Of a stretch of DNA of 64,000 bases, positions 25,571 through 37,351 are shown in pieces (position 1 is the stretch's first letter; each line of letters begins with the position of its first letter). Source of the DNA: Nageia nagi (lineage: Eukaryota > Pinophyta); assembly GCA_050084985.1 (NCBI GenBank), contig JBITNC010000001.1:141794001-141858000 (forward strand), given 5' to 3'. The translations under genes were made by a program, and so were the position numbers. The notes below the pieces were generated by a model that was not told the DNA's origin, searched no databases, and worked only from the letters and a program-made list of their open reading frames with translations.

Positions 25571-26760
25571 CCCTCAATCTATTAATACATGGGGAGAGTT
25601 ATGTCAAGCTCTTATAAAGAGATTTGTTGAAGATGGTGATGATAGCATTTTTTTAGGCTTAAGAGCATGTATCAAAAGACATCCTCATGAAACTATGGAT
25701 GATTTTAATATAATATTTGATAAGACATGGAAATCAATTTTAATAAGGATTAGGCCAACAAATTCTCAAACCTTAGTATATTATAGGAAGGTATTCTACC
25801 TAGAACTTAATGTGATAATTTTCATACTAGGTGATACCTTCCCAAATGTCTATTAGACAACTAAAAATACTAAACATACCATTATTTCCTTTGGAAAAAT
25901 GTAGGCTATATCTATTATGCCCAAATTTCTTAATTTATCTTCGATGCAAGCTTCATTACAAATTCCTCATCCTAAATTATTAGCCTTACCACCTCCCCAT
26001 CCTAAATCAATGATTTAGAATCAAGCACTAGCACTCCCAACTTTGGCATCTTCAATTACACATACTAGTTCTCATTCATTGGAAGAAGAGAGGATAAGGC
26101 AACTAGAAATAACCATTATAAATCTCACAAATAAGCTCACTCCATAAGAAATACAGAATCAAGTCTTTCACTATAGAAGATATGATAATTAGTATCAACT
26201 AAGATCCTAACCAAAAAATAATTAGCCAGAACAACTTAGTGCTCCTAAAGTTGTAGATAATATAGTAATGATTAGTTTTGTAGAGAATGATACTTCAATT
26301 ATTATAGAATGGTATCCTCCATGTTCAAATCCACATTTCCCATATTCATACATGGTGTACCAACACCAATATTTGGGTATCCATATGACCAAATTGTAGA
26401 ACTTGCTATAGATCCTATTGTAGATATCACCATGGTTAGTAAGCCCAAACTTCTCAACAAAATCAACAACCTATTCCAGTTTAACCTAATCCAAAAAGAG
26501 GCAAGGCTTCTATGTCTCAACCATTAAATCATGTAAATCAAATTTTAAATCATTCAAGTAAAGTTTCAAAAGGCTCAGATAATGTTTCTCTCATTGCAAG
26601 AAACCCCACTTAAACTAGAAGTGAAGTCCTAGATAAAGAGAACCTACTCCATTGAGATATCCATTCATATCTCAACATCACAAGGAGAAGACCACTCAAC
26701 AATTCAAAAGTAAGTTAGCCCCTTACATTCCATACAATATTGTGAAATAATTAAAGAAAA
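25571..26760 (+). pseudogene. Second gypsy gag fragment
   Basis: Starts in the middle of a gag domain: TWGELCQALIKRFVEDGDD, then HPHETMDDFNIIFDKTW. A Pro-rich region follows (about 25,960-26,080), then a helical EEERIRQLE part. Frame is mostly kept, with stops at Gln-like positions. This gag differs from the one at 21,726-22,785, so it belongs to a different gypsy element that continues into the protease at 26,775. Confidence 0.65.
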
Positions 26761-26774
26761 CACCTATAAAGATA

Positions 26775-27221
26775 ATGTTTGATGCATTAAGTATTCCACA
26801 TCAAATTGATCTTTTACAAGAAGCTTTAAACCTTAAGAACAACAAGAAAAAGACTAATGAGGGAAATGTAGTATTTTATATATTTGATGATGTTCATCTA
26901 GCTCTTATAGGTATAATAAAAGCTCTACCTTTCTATCTATCCCTTAAATTTGAAGGTTGGATAGTTAACAATTGTATGATTGATACTAGAGCTACTATCA
27001 CTATTATTCCTAAAGCTGTTACAAATGAGATGAAATTGTATATTACCTTATGCATAGATGGAGTCATACAACTAGATTATTCCCATATATATGTTATTTA
27101 TAATGTTAAAAGAGTTTCTATAACCCTAAATGCATTCCCTAACATTTGCATCATTCAAGATATCATTTTAGTTGATATTCCAACTCTTTTTAGGATCTAC
27201 TTGTCCATAAAGTTCTAGATT
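26775..27221 (+). pseudogene. Gypsy aspartic protease, active-site mutant
   Basis: An open stretch of 147 residues. Around residue 75-90 it reads NNCMIDTRATITIIPKAV, a retropepsin active site in which DTGA has become DTRA (GGA to AGA). Upstream is the KALPFYLSLKFEG lead-in typical of plant gypsy protease. It lacks the catalytic Gly and has lost the rest of its polyprotein, so it is dead. Confidence 0.75.
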
Positions 27222-27432
27222 ACACACACCTCTTACTTTCTTTTGAAAATAGACATATAAAAATACCAAATTAGAGTAACAAAAATGTTCATCTCAAGAA
27301 GATCTCTCAGCAAAATTATATGAATGACCTTAAGCAATAGTAACATTTGAAAGGGATCCACTCATTGCATCACTGATAACTATAGAAATTCTTAAATAAA
27401 ATGACCTTAATTATTAGGTCACTAATATTGGC

Positions 27433-27879
27433 ATGGGATACTACTACTTATATGAAAATTTACAACCAATCTCAATCTTTTCTAAAAAAGAACATGAGAT
27501 ATGGATGATGTACTTTGATGGGGTTAGATGCAAACATGGTTGTGGTGTTGGTGTTGTCTTCAAATCACCTAAAGGACATTTAAGAAGATTCTCATTTAAA
27601 TTCATATGCATATGCACAAATAATGTTGACAAATATGAATCCCTCTATTTAAGATTATTTAAGGCTATTAGTATGGGTATTATATGCTTTATAGTCCATG
27701 GTGATTTTGAACTAGTCATAAAGCAAGTCAGATATAAGATTAGTGTAAAAAACCACTATTTGAAGACTTATAGGAATAAAGAATGGGACCTTATGGAGTC
27801 ATTCTTAGAAATTAATTTTCTTTCTATTCTTAGGAAGTATAATCAAGTGGTTGATGCACTAGTAGGTAAAGGAGCATGA
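27433..27879 (+). pseudogene. RNase H domain of a gypsy element, lying upstream of RT
   Basis: A 148-residue open stretch with an RNase H fold. MMYFDGVR gives the first Asp, VDKYESL the Glu, VHGDFELV the next Asp and NQVVDALV the last Asp, so all four acidic positions survive. The length and the GDFELV and YNQ-DAL motifs resemble the extra archaeal-type RNase H of the plant Tat lineage. It sits between the protease and the start of RT (28,062), where I would not expect it in a standard gypsy order. A few frame-consistent codons follow (HHKRGSYGFKVLCRPSVLD). Confidence 0.75.
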
Positions 27880-28061
27880 TTAAATCCTACTCATCACAAG
27901 AGAGGTAGCTATGGATTTAAAGTCCTATGTAGGCCATCTGTACTTGACACTACAAATTTTTGATAGGTATTTGATTTTGATGAGCATATTATGAATTTTC
28001 TTATATATAAAGTAGTAGCTCACACTTTTGGTGTTGAATAACTACCTAACTATTTCCAAAA

Positions 28062-28400
28062 GTGGGATTTTATACAACTCAAAAACAACATTACCTAAGG
28101 GTTTGCTATCATTTGAAACTATTTAATTCTAAAGATGTTCAAAAATCCAAAACTATGGTAATTCAAAAGAAAAGCAATGTTGAGTTGGATGTTGAACCTA
28201 AAAAATGTATAAAGGTTAGATTAGAGTACTTTGAAGTAGAAAAAAGGATGATATTTCAAATTTATAATGAATTCTCTAAGGTAATTGACTAGACTTATGA
28301 CTATTTGAAAACATATGATAAGAATGTGATCCAACACACCATTAAACTTGAACCAAAGGTAAAACCATATAGATAAAAAGAGAGGCTAGTCTAAGAGAAT
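28062..28400 (+). pseudogene. Gypsy RT N-terminal fragment, truncated
   Basis: The open stretch 28,062-28,292 and the codons just after a TAG read FSKVID*TYDYLKTYDKN, then HTIKLEPKVKPYR. This is the segment leading into RT of plant gypsy elements (F-W-YDELKTYD, K-P-RQ). Trp in that motif has become TAG. Coding stops near 28,400, where a minus-strand LTR begins, so the rest of RT is missing. Confidence 0.7.
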
Positions 28401-28412
28401 TGAAATATAACA

Positions 28413-28891
28413 TGAAAAACTCTAAAATTTGAAGATCACATGAAAGCTCATAATACACATCTAACAAACTCACAAAGCAATCTCACAAAGATAACACAAG
28501 ATGTAAGTGGTTCCTCCAACTAGGAATACATCCACTAACTAGATCTTTTCTTCAATCACAAATACAACTCTCTTATAATCCTTTTAATCTCAACTCCTAA
28601 GAACTATCCTATAGCATAACTTTACTCCACAATTAGTGTGTGATAACAAAGAGGGAGCCTTCTATTTATAAGCTAAAATCTCTCTTTGAATCACCCTTTT
28701 ATCCAATGTACAAAAGCATAACATGCACATCCTTTTACCCAAGGGCATGCTCATGACATGGAGTGTAAGACAAGTTACATTATCATATTCACTTAAATAC
28801 TTAAGGTATCAAATGATACCCTTAAGTATTAGTGAAGTTAAATAGAATATTATTACAAAACCTTTACAATAATGCATTATACATTCCAACA
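28413..28891 (-). repeat. Minus-strand LTR (479 bases) with adjacent purine tract
   Basis: On the minus strand it begins TGTTGGAATG directly after a purine tract (attaagggagac, complement of 28,892-28,903), which marks a 3' LTR. It ends with ...TTTTTCA at 28,413. A TATA-like box (ataaata) lies in the middle near 28,668-28,676. No matching 5' LTR is in the window. Confidence 0.6.
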
Positions 28892-29331
28892 GTCTCCCTT
28901 AATGCAATATTGGAATAGACCAAATAATAGAGAAGAAAGAGAGAATGTAAGAGAGTTCTCCTCCAAACAAATATAATGGAGATAATAACTTTTTACATAT
29001 TTGTGAAGTAAGAAAGATATAGTTTGAGATTCACTACTTTTCCAAATACAAGCATTAACCATAATCGATTTCAATATACATGAAGTAGTCATCCAATTGA
29101 AAATCATAAAGAGTCTCTAAGAACCTGCATACCTAAAGTAAGTAACCTACAATCTCAAAGGAACTTGCAAGTCATAAGTAGATCAAATAATAAGATCAAT
29201 TAGATGCAACAAATTCATCTCAATAAAGATAGATGAATCACATAAATGCGATCATAAATTGATCAATGGTACACTATAAGTCATCATGAAGATGCCATGC
29301 CAAAAACTCATAGTCACCTATAGTATATAAA
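28892..29331 (-). other. 3' internal stub of the minus-strand LTR element
   Basis: Lies behind the purine tract of the minus-strand LTR. The open frame 28,877-29,107 (minus) is not recognised. No catalytic motif is visible. Confidence 0.35.
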
Positions 29332-29516
29332 ATATTACCTTAAACATATAATATTATAATTATATGAATCACAAAAAACTAATAGAATAAGAAAAAGATA
29401 GACTTTTGGTCAAAGTTCACCAAAATAAGGTAAAACTATAAAATGCTATTGAAATGTGCATCCTCTAAAGAACTATGCTTATGTTTGGGAAACACATAGG
29501 GTTTGAAATATGTAGA
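29332..29516. repeat. 185-bp dispersed repeat, copy 2
   Basis: Second copy of 12,175-12,359. It is joined within two bases to the start of duplication copy B (29,519), so this point is a double breakpoint. Confidence 0.8.
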
Positions 29517-30296
29517 TCAGTGCCACCACCCAACACTACCCACACCACCCCTCACAATCTCTCCCACCCTATGCACTCTTCCATTTCACCTCTTGTACAT
29601 ATTTTTCTAGCCTCTTCTCACGAGCTAGCCACTACTAAATGCACCTCCTAAGGCTTCACCACCTCACATGTGCCTCCTTAGGCTCTCTACATATTGCCCA
29701 AAGTCTCCCACATGATGCTTCTCTATGCATCATTACTTTGCCAATGCTCATACATTTTAGTTATAGAGCACTTATCATCTAGTATATCTACCATATTATC
29801 TTTCCACATGGATTGCTTTGACCATTTGAAAACCATATTAGCAAATTGTAATGTGGACTAAATAGATCACCTACCACATCAGCATTTAGTCAGCACATTA
29901 GCACCTTGACACATTATGAACCTACTCTGCCATGTTAATGCCACATCAGTACCCTACCACACTAATAGTTCACCCCTACCATGTCAACCCATCTGTATAG
30001 TCAACATTCTACCTTGTAAAATGTGCCCAATCAGCATTTTGAGGTGTTATTGGCCTTTTTTTAACTTGAAAAGTATTTTGGCCATAACTTCTTCATTTTT
30101 TGTTTATTTTTCGATAATTTTTTTCATTGGATTCAAATTTTTTACAAGTATAATTTGAGATGGTTTTCATACTTTAAAAATGTAAATATTTTTATAGAAA
30201 TTACATAATTTGTGTAACTTATTTTTTAGAAAAAGATCACTTAAATTTTTAAAAATTTTGAGACATTGAAGTTTTGTTAAAAATACATTCACTTAT

Positions 30297-31220
30297 GAGC
30301 ATTGTTGGAATTGTGTTAACTGGTAAAGAAAATTGGCCATAGTGGCCTAGGAAAATAAATCATACTTTAATTTTCAATGATTTTTGGGTTGGCATTTATG
30401 ATGAAGATAACCAAGATACCAAATCAATTGATGCCAAGGAACTTGCGATTTGGAATATGAAAAATAGTAAATCATATGCCTTATTTGCTTCTTTAGTTAG
30501 TGAGGAGGTTAATTGATACATTACTTCCATATATGATGCATGGAATACATTGAAGAAACTAAAATACTTGTTTAAATCCCAATTTAAATTAAAATTGATC
30601 CAACTTCAATAAAAACATTTTAACCTAGAGTTAAAGAATGATGATCACATTGCATTAATTTTTGAAATTAGATGAATAATGCATGACATTGACTCTACTG
30701 GTGTGAAGATTGATATTGCTCTCATAGATTTTATTAAGGCATTGTACCCCACATACACAAAGTATCTTGAATCCTTGCAAGCTTGTGGTAACTTGAAATC
30801 TCTCATATTTGATACTTTAGCAGATAAGATTACAAAATGTGAGAAGGTATTTGGAAAGAAAAATAGTGAACCTACTTTAGACACATTATTTTTTGCTCAA
30901 AAGGGAAAGAATATTGCATATTATTCTTCTCAAGGTGAAAGTAGCAACCGTGATTATGGTAGGAGGAATCATAGAGGTAGGGGGAAGATCTAATCTAGGT
31001 GATCATGATGAGAGGAATAATCTCCATTTTAAAAGATGTGATAGATGAAGCCATGAAGCTAATACCTATTACACTTCATGGGACAAGATCAAAGAAAGGA
31101 ATAAAAAATGGGAGCAATACAAGAGTAAGAATTTTGATTTTGCTCATTATGTTACAACATACTGTAACAATACCATTGAAAATTTATGTAATACTTCATT
31201 TGAATCTTAGGAGGATCCAT
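30297..31220 (+). pseudogene. Copia B gag (UBN2-like)
   Basis: Copy of the gag at 17,899-18,810. The same 104-residue stretch is open at 30,679-30,993, and the same Gln/Trp-type stops precede it. The broken zinc knuckle lies near 31,035. Confidence 0.75.
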
Positions 31221-32080
31221 GATTGCTTGATACTGGTGCTACATGTGTTGGGTGTATTTGTTAAAGAACAAGTCTGAATGTTTTGAAAAGTTTAAGGAAT
31301 TTCATGTGATGATTGAAAAAGAAGAAAACACTCATATTGGCACTTTTCATTTTGATAATTGGGGTGAATACACTTTAGTTGAATTCAAGAATTATCTTAT
31401 TCAGCATGGAATCAAGCATCAAACTATTATTCCTTATAATCTACAATGAAATGGTATAGCTAAAAGGATGAATAGAACTTTGTTGAATATGACATGGGAA
31501 ATGTTAATTTTCAATAATGTGAAAATGATGTTTTGGGGTGATGTAGTTGCTTATGTAGTGTATGTCATAAATATATGTCCATCTCATTCTCTTGATGATA
31601 ATACTTTGTATGATATGTGGTTTGGTAGTGTTCCTTCGGTTTAACATCTCAAGGTTTTTGGTTCCACTTGCTATGCCCTAATCCATAAGGAATAAAGAAA
31701 CAAACTCGGTCCCATGAGTCAAAAATGTATTTTCTTGGCATACTCAAATACTACCAAGGTTTATAAGCTTTATGACAAGGTAAACAAAAAGTTCCTCTTT
31801 GCAAGGGACATCATTTTTCTAGAATATTCCAAGAGTGACTTGACTATTGAGAAGCAACTTGATCACCTTGATAAGTTTACCTATGGAAATCATTTCTTTG
31901 AACATCATTATGAGATTACAAATGTTGAGGGGAGATCCATATATTGGATCAATCTTTGGAATCTACAACACTTGTACCTATTTCAAAAGTGCCTATTCTA
32001 GTAATTACACCTAGTCAAGTAGGATAAGCATCTCCTCTACCATAATAAGATCCTTCCTCTTTATCAGTTTTAGTAGGACC
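31221..32080 (+). pseudogene. Copia B protease stub fused to integrase
   Basis: The protease motif keeps DTGA (GAT at 31,229-31,231), but the preceding Trp is TGA. Integrase begins at the same fusion point as in copy A, with open stretches 31,243-31,449 and 31,714-32,001 (KCIFLAYSNTTK, FLFARDIIFLE). Shared join and shared stops show common descent. Confidence 0.8.
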
Positions 32081-32081
32081 T

Positions 32082-33885
32082 TTGGATGATGTGATTGAAG
32101 GGTTCAATAGGTTGAGTCTTAACAAAAATGAAGAGCCTCCTCATCTTGTTGAGAAACTAGAAACATCACAAAAGATTCCTAAGTGGCTCTCTAAAGCACT
32201 TGAGAGTGTTCATCTTAATGAAGTTGGAAAGATGGGAACTAGGAGTTCCTACAAAGAAATTGAAGATGGAGTAGTAGAGGGTTCAGTTTTAAGATATGAT
32301 ACTAAGGATATGGAATGTTCTTTTGATTGTGAATTGAATTTCTCTGCTAATTATGAGTTGATTTCCTTTAAATAAGCTTTTTTCTCATGATGTCAAGAAG
32401 ATGCCATGAAGAAGGAGTATGATGCTCTCATCAAGAATGGGATGTGGAAGTTGGTGGATCCTCCATACATAACTAAACCTATTAGATGCAACTGGGTATA
32501 TAAAAACAAGTATATATTTAATGGCTTACTTAAGAAATACAAAGTGAGAATTGTGAAAAAGGATTTTACACATAAAGAAGGTACTAATTATGATGAAACC
32601 TTTGCTTCCATAGCAAAATGGGCTACTATTCATTATTTGTTGCCAAGGTTAGCTCAAAATGGATAGAAAGTTCATTAGATGAATGTGAAGACTGCTTTCT
32701 TGAATGGTGATTTGAAATAAAATGTGTATATAAGACAACCAAAAGAATTTACAATGAAGGATTAGGAACAAAAAGTTTGTAAGGTCATCAAATCCTTGTA
32801 TGGCCTAAAATAAGCTCCTCATGCTTAGTACAAAAATCTTACTAAGCATCTCTTGAAAATAAATTTTGAACACTTTAATCTTGATGATGCAACTTTGTTT
32901 GTCAATTTTTTTGGCAAAACTATTGTATATCTTGTGGTGTATGTAGATGATCTTTTGATAACTGGGAATAATCAAAGTTACATTGCATCCATGAAATAAG
33001 ATTTGAAGAGAGGTTTTGAAATGATATATATGAGACATATTCATTACTATTTGGGTGTTGAAGTGATAGAAAACCCAAGGTACATTTTTAATTTCCAAAG
33101 AAAGTACATTAGAGAATTGTTGAACAAATTTGGCATGATAGATTGTAATCCTCTTTCCACTCTAATGGAACAAAATTTGAAGTTGAAATCTATAGAAGGG
33201 AATGCATTTGAGGATGAAATGAAGTATAGATAACTTGTTGGGAGTCTCATATATATAACCACAACTAGATCAGATATTTCATTTGCAATTAGAATTCTCT
33301 CTCAATTTATGTAAAAAATATGTGAAGGGCATTGGAATGAAGCAAAAAGAGTTCTTTGATATTTGAAAGGCACACAAGAATTAGCACTTAAGTATTCCAA
33401 AGTAGGAGACTTCAAATTGATTGGATATACAAATTCAAACTTTGATGGTGATAATGAAAATGGAGTTTTCACTTCAAGATATGCCATGAGTCTTAGATCG
33501 ATAGCTATCTTTTGGAGATCACAAAAATAATCCATCCTAAAAGTTTCCACTATGGAGGTAGCGAAATTGGCTACTATAGAAGAAAAAAAGGAGATTGTGT
33601 GGCTCAAGAAGATATTGGAATATTTGTAGGAAAAATAGGTGAATCCAACTACACTTTTAATTGATAATATTTCTATAATTCAATTGGCCAAGAATCCAAA
33701 GTTTAGTTATTGCACAAAGTACATCAATACAAAGTATCATTTGATTCGACATCATGTAGAGGTCAACATAATTCAATGGAAACATTGTCCACAAATGAGA
33801 AAATAGCAGACATCTTCACCAAGGCACTTGGAAGAGAAAATTTTGAGAAGTTTAGGAAGATGCTCTGACTTACAAACTCCCCTTC
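32082..33885 (+). pseudogene. Copia B reverse transcriptase and RNase H
   Basis: Linker at 32,082-32,375, RT start at 32,406-32,666, YVDDLLITGNN near 32,938-32,970, an RT thumb stretch at 33,003-33,233 (HIHYYLGVEVIENPRYIFNF), and RNase H to about 33,850 with QWKHCP, IADIFTKAL. Stops sit at many of the same codons as in copy A. Confidence 0.8.
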
Positions 33886-33899
33886 AAATTAAGGGGGAA

Positions 33900-34136
33900 T
33901 GTTAGACACCTAATCCTTAGGTATTATGGTATAGATAGTATAGTAGTAGTTACTATATTTAGTAAATTCATAGCTTTATGTGTGCTAGAATTTAGAGAGT
34001 CTTTTCTAGAAGAATATGAAGAGTTACATTATATCTCAAGGGTCACCCAATAAGGTGAGGTTGAAGAGTCATTCACCAAATGTATTAAGGTAATATTCTA
34101 AAATAATATAATGCTTTTTGATCTTGGAGTTATCGA
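33900..34136 (+). repeat. Copia B 3' LTR
   Basis: About 237 bases starting TGTTAGACACC right after aagggggaa. It lacks the 4-base TTAC insertion seen in the copy A LTR. Confidence 0.8.
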
Positions 34137-35175
34137 GCTTGGCAATTATAATCCTAGAATACTTTTGTAAAGGTATCAAGTAGGAGTTATTTCATTTGAA
34201 AATGATGATAACTTGTTTGATAAACTATTTCCTCTTAGCTTAAAATTGAAATCATTCTTTTGGTTTACTAATATACCTAATGAAATTGTTACATGTTTCA
34301 ATTATGTTGTTAAAGCTTTTTTGGATCAATATAATTTGTTCATAATATAAGAAACATCTCCCTTAGACATGTATACCCTAAAATAGAACCAAGGTTAACT
34401 TATTACCAACTTCATATTATAATGGTCCAAGATAGCTAGCAAATTCCATATCCCTACCAAAGAAAAGAATCATATTCTTTTTCAATCCTTATTTCCATCT
34501 TATAGATGTGATTTTTCATAGTTCTAGAACTACCCATATGAAAAACTAATACTCAAAATGATTAGTAAAGAGGCTCATCACAAATCCTTTAATGAACCAT
34601 TAGCCCACATGAAGCCAAATTCATTCCAAACCCATGTTTCTCTTGAAAAACCTTGAAATATCCATCACCATTAGCCTGAAGTCAAAATGATGCTCATGTC
34701 AGCCATAATGATATAGAACTTTGGCAATTTAGGAAGTCATGAAGGCAAAATACTGAGTTCCATGAGGAAATTAGTGAAGTATTGGATTCATTAGTAGCTA
34801 TGAACTTGGTTCATTAATGAAAGAGTCCCCTACATTAAACGTTAAGGATATCAAGCACACCTCTTTTGTAATTTCCATAAGAGAGTCAATCATGCCATAA
34901 AAGAGTGTTATCATCCTAGAAATACAATCCAACACTTACATGATAAGGGTAAATTTAAATTTGACCATGAAGTTTCAAATGAGGTTTTGCATCAATACAA
35001 GTTTAAATCAGTATAGGATGGACTAATACATCATCAAAATCAAATATTGAAGATATTTAACAATCCATTTCCATAATTTAAGAAGGTGAAACTTGATGAT
35101 GATGGAAAGAAGTTGTAGATAAAAACTATGAGTATCCCTCAACCAAAACCACAACAATAAGCTCAAAAATTGATG
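34137..35175 (+). pseudogene. Gypsy gag core of outer element, copy B
   Basis: Second copy of 21,726-22,785, with the same FPLSLK, WFTNIPNEIV and Cys/His cluster (about 34,868-34,915). It has its own extra indels near 34,383. This copy is in direct continuity with the 3' part of the outer element. Confidence 0.7.
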
Positions 35176-35699
35176 GTGTTCAAGCTATTTTCTAAATTAT
35201 ATCACTATATTTCATATTTGTACATTTCTTTTTCATTATTTGGTCCAAAATTTGAAATTTTTCATTTTGAATTGAATCTTCCTATTCTAAAAAAATGAGT
35301 AATGGCATTGGAACCTAACATCACCACTCCATTTCTAGTCCTATTTAGCCAAAATGTTGATATGGTATTTTAGGTATATATGTTTTACTATAAAAATACG
35401 TATATCTCTATCTTATTTCTATGCTTTTTGGTAAATGATTTGCAAATTGGATGAACTAAATACTAGTCTATCAACTTTCATTTCTTTTATATTCATCAAA
35501 TTTTAGGCCTCTTTTTTCATTGATTAGGCCATATCCTAATCCTGTGTTTCATTTTTATTTTCATTTTCTCTCCTAATCTGAGTCCTGCTACTCTATTCTA
35601 CCTAAAATTATTAGGAGTATTTTTAATATTTTAGGATTTTATATATTCATACTTTCTAAAATCACTATGTTTATAAGTCCATAGAACATGAGTCACCAA

Positions 35700-37351
35700 T
35701 AAATCAACCTAGTTCTACCCATGGGAATTTTGACCAAAAAATGGATCTTGTGTCCTACTCCTATACCTAAACCTAGAGTGACTAGCAGGTATTGCTATCG
35801 GTGTCTGCCTAGACTAAAGGAGCTAACTATCCTTAATCATTATTAGATCTTGGAGCCTCTTCAACTCTGATAATGCATCACATGAGTAAGATCCTATAGA
35901 GTCTCTATATATCCTTGAAGGACACTTATCTAGTCATATCAAGTCTTCAACTACAATTGTAGTCTCATCACCTACGTTTGTAATGCTACCACCTAAGTCT
36001 CTAACCTTGTGTCAAAAAGCTTATTGTCAATTTTCCTTTTCCTAAATAAGCTAATAGCTAAATCCTTAATATTTAGGTATACCTGAGGTATCTATTGGGG
36101 GATCTACAACTCCTTATGGGGATGATTCAAATGGCTTTATAGGTCGAGTAGGTGGTGGAAGATCACCCACATTCATGGGCTCATCTTCCACCATCTCCAT
36201 CATCTCCTCCTCCTCCTCCCCCATCTCCTCCTCTTCCTCTACCTCATTCCCCTCCTCATCCTAGAGGCTTAATAGGTCAAACCTCATTGAGTTCCATCAT
36301 TTTTGATACTCTTAAGTATGCTGATGAAAAGGGGTAGTCATCATGGGGCCATGATCATATGATAAAATTCACTTTGCACTCAATGTTGGAACAACATTAC
36401 CCTTAATGTAATTGCTTGATAACAATACTAAACTATATGATAACCTAATCTAATTGATAGAACTTAGTCACCTATTTGTGACCCTAAATGTGATATGGAG
36501 TTATACTCCATTATAGCTCTTCATTTGATCCCTCCCATATTGGTAATTCAAAGTATAGGTCCCAAACCAAGTCATCCTCATTTAGTAGATCTAATAGTCT
36601 CTAACATTGCTTAACTACTTATTTCATCCCTAACCCTTGCATAGTCTACCACTAAAACTAGTGGGGTATGTCCACCTATGTCACTATAGGAATATAGATA
36701 CAAGCTACACTAATATGCTCGTACACCTAGGTCTATTGAATGAATAAATGAGCCATACTACTACCTCCCTTCTTGATAGAAATAAAACTATGAATATTCT
36801 TATATAGTATGGCCAATATGCAAGGCACCCATGTGTACCTCTCCTTGTGAAGGCATATGCCTTGTACTATGGGAATGAACCCAATATGACATCACTTATG
36901 GTTCTTATCTCTACATAAGATTATGTTAATAAGAATAACAATATATAGTCTAAAGTACCTTGTAAAATCAATATCCTCTAGGGGTATGTAAACCATATCA
37001 TGAAGGGGTGCACCCTTCTTCTGTTACTGATAGTGTCTAACCCTTTTCAACAAGTAGCATTGGTCCTCCATCTCTACCATAGTTAGAGTGGCCCTCTAAA
37101 TTAGTGTACCCTTATCAAGTACCTAAAGAATGCGATGAATATCAGTTAGGGTGATAGTCATATCACCCAATGGTAAGTGAAATGTATTAATGTCATCACA
37201 CCAATGCTCCATGAGGGTAGTCAGAAAATACTTTTCACATGGGATGCACATAATCCCCTCAAATGACTAAGTCTAGATGACTCTAGTCACCCCTTTCCTC
37301 TAGATTTAGCACAAAGTCTATAACCACATCCATTGCTAGACTCCATGGTTC
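35700..37351 (-). pseudogene. Antisense plant mobile domain (PMD) frame inside the gypsy element
   Basis: Read on the minus strand from about 37,351. One frame runs about 900 bases without a frameshift: GVTRVI*T*SFEGIMCIPC, then the PMD signature HWCDDINTFHLPLGDMT and ITLTDIHRIL (37,130-37,206). Later come RYFRLYIVILI, a WVPCILAILYKNI stretch and GGSSMAHLFIQ, which match the order seen in PMD (aminotransferase-like plant mobile domain, MAIN/MAIL1-related) proteins. I count about eleven TAG, two TAA and one TGA. Past about 36,420 the tail is proline- and Glu-rich down to about 35,700. PMD function in transposons is not well known; some PMD genes act in silencing. Family call by motif memory; a profile search would settle it. 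Confidence 0.65.

Larger units (their letters stand above)
29519..36419 (+). repeat. Direct duplication, copy B (about 6.9 kb)
   Basis: Copy of 17,121-24,014. It lacks the copia 5' LTR and primer site, because the copy begins inside the copia leader. It has a 19-base stretch near 31,163-31,185 absent from copy A. On the right it runs directly on into the rest of the antisense PMD frame. Confidence 0.9.
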
